From Verrucomicrobiota bacterium (GTDB lineage: Bacteria > Verrucomicrobiota > Verrucomicrobiia > Chthoniobacterales > JAFAMB01), in NCBI GenBank assembly GCA_019241095.1, contig JAFAXJ010000461.1, positions 1 to 5,654 on the forward strand: 5,654 nt of DNA. Direction: 5' to 3'. Positions 1-4,820 of the stretch are shown here, piece after piece. Within the stretch, counting starts at the first letter, position 1, and each line of letters opens with the position of its first letter. The notes below the pieces were generated by a model, which had not been told where the DNA came from, ran no database searches, and saw nothing but the letters and a program-made list of their open reading frames with translations. The position numbers were made by a program, and so were the translations under genes.

Positions 1-796
1 CTCGAGCTTTGGCCAATGTCTCCACAGCTAGCATTCGGCCATTAGGGATCCAGCCCTGCAGTAAGAAAAAATCTCCCTCTTCCTGAATCTGTTGGAGCGC
101 CTTTGCAAGCACTGCCTGGTCCTCAACTCTTAATAATTGTTTGGAGAGCAAGAAAACCCAACGGCTCAGAGAACCGTGCTCAGCTTCCAGTTCCTCGATT
201 TCAAGTTCAATTCGATACAAGCTGCGTTTTAGCTCGTTCAGGGGGGCTCCAGGAACTTCGGTTCGCGGAACCGCGAACAGGTTTTCGGGCGGGGCCTCCT
301 TTGCGATCACCACGACGTACACGTGCCGGTGGTCTTCGGCAACAACCGCCCACGTTTCCCGCAAGCTCTCAAGCTTCCTGCGTTCCCGAAACGGAACCCT
401 ATAGAACCAAAGGCGGTAACCACCAATCTCATCGGGTGATGGGAGAACAAAATTCCCCCATGGACCAATCTCCTGGATTTGGTTAGTCAAAAGAATTTTT
501 TGGTCATTCGCCGCTCTCAGCTGTTGCTTATTCTGAAGCGCGGCCGCAACCACCTGCTCGAGGTTGAACCCGCTTTCATCGACAATTTGTTTTCGCCGCC
601 GTCCGGCGAGCATCAGATATTGGAGCGCTTCCCGGTCTGATTCTTCAGCGCTCGGTGGTGTAAACTCGACCGAGGGTACTTCTTTTTTCTCAGTGACGAT
701 GTGAACGCAGCCAAGAGTTTGTAATTCTTCTAAAACTTGTCGCTGTTCCACGGTGGTCCCGAAAAGGGTGATTTTGGTCAGGCCGACAATGCTCAT
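1..796 (-). CDS. atpI: V-type ATP synthase subunit I, N-terminal part (cut by left edge)
   Basis: This gene encodes the large subunit (subunit a/I equivalent) that anchors the peripheral stalks and, through its C-terminal membrane half, forms the ion half-channels of a V/A-type ATPase. Only the first 265 residues, from the cytoplasmic N-terminal domain, are in the window; the membrane half lies beyond the left edge. The frame starts with MSIVGLTKITLFGTTVEQ, a typical opening for the family, in which a short beta-alpha unit is followed by an L-x-x-L-G-C-V-H-I-V strand. A charged, leucine-rich helical stretch consistent with the family's coiled coil lies at about residues 180-240. It is followed by GDFFLLQGWIP (241-251), matching the G-W-x-P element of the family. 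The ATG overlaps the stop of the D gene as ATGA, and an AGAAGG ribosome site lies 7 bases upstream, so the start is secure. Identity rests on these motifs plus gene order after B and D. No stop codon interrupts the frame up to the edge. Confidence 0.92.
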   Translation of the reverse strand, partial: MSIVGLTKITLFGTTVEQRQVLEELQTLGCVHIVTEKKEVPSVEFTPPSAEESDREALQYLMLAGRRRKQIVDESGFNLEQVVAAALQNKQQLRAANDQKILLTNQIQEIGPWGNFVLPSPDEIGGYRLWFYRVPFRERRKLESLRETWAVVAEDHRHVYVVVIAKEAPPENLFAVPRTEVPGAPLNELKRSLYRIELEIEELEAEHGSLSRWVFLLSKQLLRVEDQAVLAKALQQIQEEGDFFLLQGWIPNGRMLAVETLAKAR

Positions 797-1386
797 GCGG
801 CTGCCTTCTTTCCTTTCGCGATTTTCGCGCTGACTATGCTCGCCCTTTCAGAATCCGCCATGGCAAGCCGGATCCGTTTGATATTGTCCTGGATCCTCGG
901 GATAAGCACCTTTTCAAAAAGGTTAACCCGCTGAGAGACGGTCCGAGCGGCTTTGGCCAACAGCTCCACGCGGCGTTCGATCACCTGCCGCCGAATCGTC
1001 ACCTCGATTGCCTCTTTCAAGAGTTGAACCACTTGATCGACCCAAGGAGGTTTGGCCAAAAAAGAGTATTCGGCAATCTGCACAGCTATCCGGTCGACCT
1101 TCGGTAACATGATTCCCATAACGTTTTCTTCGACAAACTGGACGTCCTTTAACTTGACTAGTCCGTTCAGGTCGATTTCATCGCCCAACATCGGCAACTG
1201 TTTCTCAATCGTCGGTTTCAAAGCATTCCGTTGCTGTTCTACCTCGGCGAGCTGAAGCCGTGCTTTCCGTTGCTCTAGCAAAAGCTGCTGACGTTTCAAG
1301 TCGAGAGACGGCAGAAAATTTCTGCATGCCCGAAGCTGCCGGACTTGATCGGTCAGATTGGCCTTGCTGAGGGCGATTGTGGCCAT
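793..1386 (-). CDS. atpD: V-type ATP synthase subunit D (central rotor shaft)
   Basis: Subunit D is the long helical-hairpin shaft that turns inside the A3B3 head and passes torque to the membrane ring. The 197-residue product has the usual length for bacterial D subunits, about 200. It opens with a short N-terminal segment (MATIALSKANLTDQVRQLRA), then a long charged helix with L-x-L-K-R-Q-Q-L-L-L at about 28-38. A variable middle part follows, with YSFLAKPPWVD at 107-117, like the chlamydial protein. The C-terminal helix carries the hallmark RVNLFEKVLIP (153-163) and ends in a lysine/alanine-rich tail. The ATG sits 2 bases after the stop of the B gene, and its stop overlaps the start of the I gene, so translation is probably coupled along B-D-I. 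No strong ribosome site is visible before this ATG, which fits coupling to B. It should not be confused with the F-type AtpD beta subunit, which shares the symbol. Confidence 0.96.
   Translation of the reverse strand: MATIALSKANLTDQVRQLRACRNFLPSLDLKRQQLLLEQRKARLQLAEVEQQRNALKPTIEKQLPMLGDEIDLNGLVKLKDVQFVEENVMGIMLPKVDRIAVQIAEYSFLAKPPWVDQVVQLLKEAIEVTIRRQVIERRVELLAKAARTVSQRVNLFEKVLIPRIQDNIKRIRLAMADSERASIVSAKIAKGKKAAA
804..809 (-). promoter_or_regulatory. Ribosome binding site of subunit I gene
   Basis: The minus strand reads AGAAGG here, 7 bases before the ATG at 796-794. It lies inside the last codons of the D gene. It fixes the subunit I start and shows that the I gene has its own ribosome site despite the 4-base ATGA overlap, which also allows translational coupling. 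Confidence 0.7.
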
Positions 1387-1388
1387 AA

Positions 1389-2753
1389 TCAGGTCGCCGA
1401 AAGCACACTCTGCGGTTTTGCGGGAAAATACTTGTCGATCAACTCCTGCCTCATCAGGAGTTCCTGCGGCTCAAAGCATTCGGCCAGGGTTCTCCAGGAA
1501 AGGTCAAGCGCTTCCTCGAGGGACATCGAAATGTTGATATCCATGAAACGTTGCCGGAAAAGCTTTCCGAATTTCAATGTTTTCTGATCGAATCCGGACA
1601 GCTCAAAGGCCATCGCCTGTTTCTGTTCGGCATCTCTGCCCTGCGAATAGAAACGGATCATCGTATTCATGATTTGGCCGTGATCCTCGCGAGTTACTTT
1701 CCCGATAACGTGTTGTTTCAACCTCGAAAGAGAGCCGAAGGGATCAAGCACTCCATCATGCAGGTAAAATTGTCCCTCGGTGATGTATCCGGTGTTGTCG
1801 GGAATCGGATGTGTCACGTCGCCCCCAGGCATCGTGGTCACGCTGAGAATCGTGACCGACCCCCCCTGGGCGTAGTCGCAAGCCTTCTCATAGCGGCGGG
1901 CAAGCTGCGAATAGAGGTCCCCAGGATACCCGCGACTTGCCGGCACCTGATCCATTGCGATACTAACCTCTTTCAGAGCATCACCGTAAGCGGTCATGTC
2001 GGTCAGCAAAACCAGAACGCGCTTCTGTTCTTCAACAGCGATGTTTTCGGCAACCGCCAGCGACAGGTCCGGAATCAGAAGTCTTTCGACCACAGGATCC
2101 GAGGCTTGGTTCACGAACATCACCATGCGTGCGAACATGCCGGCTTCTTCGAACGTCTTACGAAAAAAATAGTAATCATCGAAGATCAATCCCATTCCGC
2201 CGAACACGATCGCATCGGCATCAGCTTGGATTCCGATTCGCGCGAGCAAAGCGTTGAACGGCTCACCAGCCTTTGAAAAGATCGGGATTTTCTGGCTTTC
2301 GACCAAACTATTGAAAACGTCAATCATCGGCACGCTGGTGCGGATCATCCTCGAAGCCAGGATCCGGCGCATCGGGTTAACCGAGGGACCACCGATCGGA
2401 ACCGCCGGTTCGTGGGAAAGGTCGGGACCGCCGTCAATAGGCTCGCCAGTCCCTCGAAAGACGCGGCCAAAAATATTCCCGGAATAACTGACCTGCATCG
2501 GACGCCCTAGAAAACGCACCGTTGAATCTGTTGAAATGCCGCGGGTTCCCCGGAAAACTTGAAGAGCTACCACATCGCGTTTGATGTTAATAACCTGCGC
2601 CAACGAGCGAGAGCCGTCGACAGCTTCGATGATCGCCAGATCTTCCAAACGCGGAGCGGCAATCTCGTTGCCGCTGTCTTCCTGGACCTGAACTTGAACG
2701 ATATCACCGATAATGGCCAGGATACGTGAATAACCTATCAGTGCTTCAATCAT
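1389..2753 (-). CDS. atpB: V-type ATP synthase subunit B (non-catalytic head subunit)
   Basis: This is the regulatory, non-catalytic nucleotide-binding subunit that alternates with catalytic A subunits in the A3B3 head. From the ATG at 2753 it has 454 residues, close to the family's usual 435-460. An N-terminal beta-barrel domain (about 1-75) includes LQVFRGTRGIS at 64-74. At the usual P-loop place stands IPIFSKAGEPFNALL (156-170), which lacks the GKT/GKS of catalytic subunits, as expected for B. Further hallmarks are VLVLLTDMTAYGDAL (246-260), RGYPGDLYSQLARRYE (274-289), PDNTGYITEGQFYL (about 318-331) and DPFGSLSRL (337-345). Wording is very close to chlamydial AtpB. A TTG at 2780 would add nine residues (MQVFKNKFC) with no family support, so the ATG is preferred, although its ribosome site is weak. 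The downstream genes D and I follow immediately. The catalytic A gene, normally just upstream, is not there; the upstream space is repeat-like. No frameshift or missing core motif is seen. Confidence 0.97.
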   Translation of the reverse strand: MIEALIGYSRILAIIGDIVQVQVQEDSGNEIAAPRLEDLAIIEAVDGSRSLAQVINIKRDVVALQVFRGTRGISTDSTVRFLGRPMQVSYSGNIFGRVFRGTGEPIDGGPDLSHEPAVPIGGPSVNPMRRILASRMIRTSVPMIDVFNSLVESQKIPIFSKAGEPFNALLARIGIQADADAIVFGGMGLIFDDYYFFRKTFEEAGMFARMVMFVNQASDPVVERLLIPDLSLAVAENIAVEEQKRVLVLLTDMTAYGDALKEVSIAMDQVPASRGYPGDLYSQLARRYEKACDYAQGGSVTILSVTTMPGGDVTHPIPDNTGYITEGQFYLHDGVLDPFGSLSRLKQHVIGKVTREDHGQIMNTMIRFYSQGRDAEQKQAMAFELSGFDQKTLKFGKLFRQRFMDINISMSLEEALDLSWRTLAECFEPQELLMRQELIDKYFPAKPQSVLSAT

Positions 2754-2808
2754 GCAAAACTTATTTTTAAAAACCTGCAACTCAAAACGGGAGCGACGTC
2801 ACCGCCTT

Positions 2809-3024
2809 TTATAAGTCGTTCTCATTGTCAACTTCTAACAATGAATGTACTCGTGCGCTGATTGTATCGGACAGTTCTGGTTCTTTCAAGGATCGGAGTG
2901 CAAATACTGATGCCAATGGGTTGAAGGGCGGCACGCGATCGTATTTTGCGTAATCGGCGTTCCACGAGCGAACATGGGTGCGCAGGATGCACCTACTCAG
3001 GTAGCGCTTCGTTCCCCCCGGGGG
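2809..3024 (-). pseudogene. Possible 3' remnant of an unrecognised gene
   Basis: The minus strand is open for 71 codons and ends with TAA at 2811-2809, 55 bases before the atpB ATG. The frame has no ATG; a GTG at 2934-2932 would give only about 40 residues. The translation is varied in composition, with segments such as RVPPFNPLASVFALRSLKEP, and looks more protein-like than the plus strand. Its 5' end stops at a TAG inside the CCCCCGGGGG repeat module. That would fit a gene whose 5' part was lost or replaced by the repeat. I do not recognise the family, and it does not resemble the C-terminus of a V-ATPase A subunit that I know. A frame this long can occur by chance, so this is a weak call. 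Confidence 0.18.
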
Positions 3025-3080
3025 CTACGCTTCGCTCCCCCTCCCAGGGCTCCACTCTCCCAGGGCTTTACCCTGGCTCT
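2998..3080. repeat. REP-like palindromic module 1
   Basis: This is a GC-rich block made of short repeated and inverted words. GTAGC (3001-3005) pairs with GCTAC (3024-3028) around a perfect CCCCCGGGGG palindrome at 3015-3024. GCTTCGTTCCCCC is followed by the near copy GCTTCGCTCCCCC. CCCAGGGCT occurs twice (3043-3051 and 3059-3067). The second copy forms a CCAGGG-CTTTA-CCCTGG hairpin (3060-3076), followed by CTCTTTAAA. Such blocks are typical of extragenic dispersed repeats; copy number cannot be judged from one window. The final hairpin has only a short T stretch, so a terminator role is doubtful. Confidence 0.55.
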
Positions 3081-3323
3081 TTAAATTCGCGGTTTTCACC
3101 ACTTAACGGGTTTCAGAAACTAAATTCCAAACCGACCGATTCAGCAGTGAAACTGCGATTGGTGATAGCGTCGGTAAAGCCTAGGACTCGATATGCATTA
3201 CAGCCCTTAGCACTGAAAACGCAAGGCAGACGATGGGTGGTTAGTTGATGAAGCGTTACCGGCAACCAGCCATTGTCTCGCGCTCGCAGTTCTAACGTTC
3301 AGATACGTAATTGCCTTCTTTAC

Positions 3324-3383
3324 AGCTACCCAGGGCTGCGCTTCGGTTAACCGCAGGCTATCTTGCCTCCACGGCTTCTGCCG
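3324..3383. repeat. REP-like palindromic module 2
   Basis: This second block shares words with module 1: CCCAGGGCT at 3329-3337 runs straight into GCGCTTCG (3338-3345), which module 1 carries near its left end. It contains the perfect palindrome CGGTTAACCG (3344-3353) within a CTGCG...CGCAG stem (3336-3340 with 3352-3356). A CGGC-TTCT-GCCG hairpin (3372-3383) follows. The block ends about 25 bases before the oxidoreductase ATG, so any promoter for that gene must lie within or upstream of it, or in the short space after it. The resemblance to module 1 suggests the ends of one element or two copies of a repeat family. Confidence 0.5.
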
Positions 3384-3395
3384 CTAACGGCATCC

Positions 3396-3400
3396 GGAAG
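3396..3400 (+). promoter_or_regulatory. Ribosome binding site of the oxidoreductase gene
   Basis: GGAAG lies 7 bases before the ATG at 3408, a normal Shine-Dalgarno position. It selects that ATG over an upstream in-frame TTG at 3363, which would add 15 residues encoded by repeat sequence ahead of the nucleotide-binding strand. Confidence 0.65.
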
Positions 3401-3407
3401 TCTAATA

Positions 3408-4526
3408 ATGAGAATCATCATAATCGGATCAGGTATAATGGGCGCTAGTGCGGCTTTCCATCTCACCAAACTAGGAGCTGAGGTGTGTGTCATTGATCGC
3501 AATGATCCAGGGCGAGCAACATTTGCGGGAGCCGGGATCATTTGCCCCTGGCTTTCACATAGCCGGGATCCGCGCTATCAAGCACTCGCCTTTGCCTCAG
3601 CCGAATATTATCCGGAGCTTATGGACCGACTCATTGCTGCCGGTGAAACTAACATTCGCTATGACCGGGTCGGCGGCTTGGTTATTGGAGATTCGGAAAC
3701 GCAACTCAACCCGGTCCTCAAACGCTTACAAGCATATTTGGAGCGCGGAATCCAAGAGGTAGGTGAGATAAAAGTGCTTACCATTGGCAAGCCGAAGGAG
3801 CTTTTTCCTTATCTGAACCCGGCGTTAGCCGGCCTATACCTTAGCGGCGCTGCGCGTGTGTCAGGAGAAGATCTCAGGTTAGCTTTGCTGAACGCTGCAT
3901 TCCGAGTGGGCGCCAGGCAGCTTCACGGAAGCGCTGATCTGCATTTAGCCGGTGATGTGGTTGTCGGGGTCCGGTTCAACCGAGAGATCATTGAGGCCGA
4001 TACGGTCATTGTAGCTGCCGGTGCGTGGGCGGCTGATCTATGCCGACCGATCGGTCTTCGGGTTGAAGTTGAACCGCAACGAGGTCAGATCCTCCACCTC
4101 AAAGTTGCGGAAACAGGGACTGAGAAATTGCCACTGATAATCCCTGTACTGAGTGAGTATTATCTATTGGGTTTCCCGGATTCGCGGGTTGTTGTGGGCG
4201 CGACTCGGGAGACCGGTTCCGGCTTTGACTTCCGAGTTACAGCGGGCGGGGTTGGAGAAATACTTCAAGAGGCATTGCATATCGCTCCTGGTCTCAAGAA
4301 TGCGACTTTGGCGGAAGTCAGGGTTGGGTTCAGACCTATGACCAAAGATGGGCTGCCACTGCTCGGGCGCCCAGCTTCCCTAAAAGGTTTAGTTCTAGCC
4401 ACTGGATTAGGCCGATATGGGTTAACCGTGGGTCCATTCGCGGGGATGTTAGTCGCGAAGTTAGTAATGGGAGAAATGACCGATATTGATATGTCGTCGT
4501 TTGCACCTGATCGACAATCTTCCTAA
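3408..4526 (+). CDS. FAD-dependent oxidoreductase of the DAO (D-amino-acid oxidase/dehydrogenase) superfamily
   Basis: The product is predicted to use FAD to oxidise an amine or amino acid to the imine, as in glycine oxidase, sarcosine oxidase and D-amino-acid dehydrogenase; the substrate cannot be read from the sequence. Its 372 residues are typical for the family. MRIIIIGSGIMGASAAFHL (1-19) is the Rossmann beta-alpha-beta unit with GxGxxG at 7-12, and the acidic D30 ends the second strand to hold the FAD ribose. ATFAGAGIICPW (37-48) matches the conserved segment after it. VAAGAWA (202-208) and PQRGQILHL (223-231) are further family landmarks. The C-terminus has RPMTKDGLPLLG (309-320) and ATGLGRYGLTVGP (331-343), the second FAD-contact region. 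There is no signal peptide or membrane segment, so it is probably cytoplasmic or membrane-associated. It faces a peptide-transporter ATPase gene convergently and is divergent from the V-ATPase cluster, so it is probably transcribed alone. Subfamily assignment stays open between oxidase and dehydrogenase. Confidence 0.9.
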   Translation: MRIIIIGSGIMGASAAFHLTKLGAEVCVIDRNDPGRATFAGAGIICPWLSHSRDPRYQALAFASAEYYPELMDRLIAAGETNIRYDRVGGLVIGDSETQLNPVLKRLQAYLERGIQEVGEIKVLTIGKPKELFPYLNPALAGLYLSGAARVSGEDLRLALLNAAFRVGARQLHGSADLHLAGDVVVGVRFNREIIEADTVIVAAGAWAADLCRPIGLRVEVEPQRGQILHLKVAETGTEKLPLIIPVLSEYYLLGFPDSRVVVGATRETGSGFDFRVTAGGVGEILQEALHIAPGLKNATLAEVRVGFRPMTKDGLPLLGRPASLKGLVLATGLGRYGLTVGPFAGMLVAKLVMGEMTDIDMSSFAPDRQSS

Positions 4527-4567
4527 AATTGCGCCTACGCGTCGCCCTCTAGCGAAGTACTCACGTT

Positions 4568-4590
4568 CGGAATTACGGAGACGTATTCCG
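4568..4590. repeat. Inverted repeat CGGAAT...ATTCCG after the oxidoreductase gene
   Basis: CGGAAT (4568-4573) and ATTCCG (4585-4590) form a 6-base stem with an 11-base loop, about 40 bases after the oxidoreductase stop. A nested alternative pairs ACGGA with TCCGT. No T run follows, so it may be a weak terminator, an mRNA 3'-end stabiliser or chance. Confidence 0.35.
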
Positions 4591-4629
4591 TCAGGCGTCC
4601 AGTGAATCAAGGCCATCAGATTGCGTCAT

Positions 4630-4669
4630 CGATTCGGCTCTGCAGTAACGTCACCGTATTTCCGAATCG
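4630..4669. repeat. 8-base inverted repeat CGATTCGG...CCGAATCG
   Basis: CGATTCGG (4630-4637) and CCGAATCG (4662-4669) are exact inverted copies separated by 24 bases. A perfect 8-base match at this spacing in a convergent spacer suggests a stem-loop or half of a dispersed repeat. There is no T tract beyond the stem. Confidence 0.4.
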
Positions 4670-4696
4670 TTGTACCAAGCCAGCTTATCTGACTCG

Positions 4697-4716
4697 CGGC
4701 TTCGCCGTTTAAGCCG
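4697..4716. repeat. Hairpin CGGCTT...AAGCCG, REP-like
   Basis: CGGCTT (4697-4702) pairs with AAGCCG (4711-4716) across an 8-base loop; an alternative CGGC-TTC-GCCG hairpin (4697-4707) overlaps it. The CGGCTTCGCCG word resembles CGGCTTCTGCCG in the repeat before the oxidoreductase gene (3372-3383), so related repeat material may flank this gene on both sides. Confidence 0.4.
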
Positions 4717-4820
4717 GGAGATTGAGTACTCTTGCACACTTGGCTTCTAACAGCCCAGAGATTTTGGTAACTGATATTTGGTCTGAAATGCAATCAGAAT
4801 GGTATCGGCTATTTACCCGC

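Larger units (their letters stand above)
2754..3407. other. Gap between atpB and the oxidoreductase gene, repeat-bearing, no convincing gene
   Basis: These 654 bases separate two divergent genes (atpB leftward, oxidoreductase rightward) and must hold both promoters. I found no recognisable protein, tRNA or rRNA. Two hairpin-rich modules (listed separately) sit in its middle and right end. Three modest open frames exist: minus 2809-3024 (71 codons, no ATG), minus 3113-3298 (61 codons, no ATG) and plus 2946-3248 (100 codons from a TTG or similar start). None has a family match I can name or a ribosome site, and the plus frame crosses both minus frames. The plus frame has the serine/proline-rich look (PPGATLRSPSQGSTLPGLYP) typical of spurious frames over GC-rich repeats. 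Confidence 0.7.
4527..4820. other. Convergent spacer with several stem-loops
   Basis: This spacer lies between the stops of two convergent genes. No gene is supported. It holds at least three inverted repeats (listed separately) that could help end transcription from both sides, but none is followed by a clear T run, so no classic intrinsic terminator is called. Confidence 0.6.

Noticed and set aside
1..6. CTCGAG (XhoI-type site) at the left edge as a cloning junction
   Set aside because: The subunit I reading frame runs through to the edge, and a six-base site occurs by chance; no vector sequence is present.
1551..2276. Plus-strand open frame of 241 codons opposite atpB
   Set aside because: It lies wholly antisense to a well-supported V-ATPase B gene, has no recognisable motifs, and is explained by codon bias of the true gene.
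2754..2780. Nine-residue N-terminal extension of subunit B from a TTG at 2780
   Set aside because: The ATG at 2753 fits the family's start better and the extra residues (MQVFKNKFC) have no counterpart in the chlamydial protein.
2808..2831. TTGACA (2831-2826) and TATAAA (2813-2808) upstream of atpB on the minus strand as a promoter
   Set aside because: The boxes are only 12 bases apart, too close for a sigma-70 promoter, and no good partner lies at 16-18 bases for either box. A promoter is expected nearby but cannot be pinned down.
2946..3248. Plus-strand open frame of 100 codons in the gap
   Set aside because: It runs over the GC-rich palindromic module, giving a low-complexity Ser/Pro/Gly translation, with no ribosome site or family resemblance; typical of spurious frames over repeats.
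2781..3400. CRISPR array, tRNA or riboswitch in the gap
   Set aside because: There are no regularly spaced direct repeats with unique spacers, no cloverleaf with a T-arm, and no riboswitch core that I can recognise.
3363..3407. Upstream TTG start for the oxidoreductase
   Set aside because: It would place 15 repeat-encoded residues before the Rossmann strand; the ATG at 3408 has a GGAAG site and begins directly with MRIIIIGSG.
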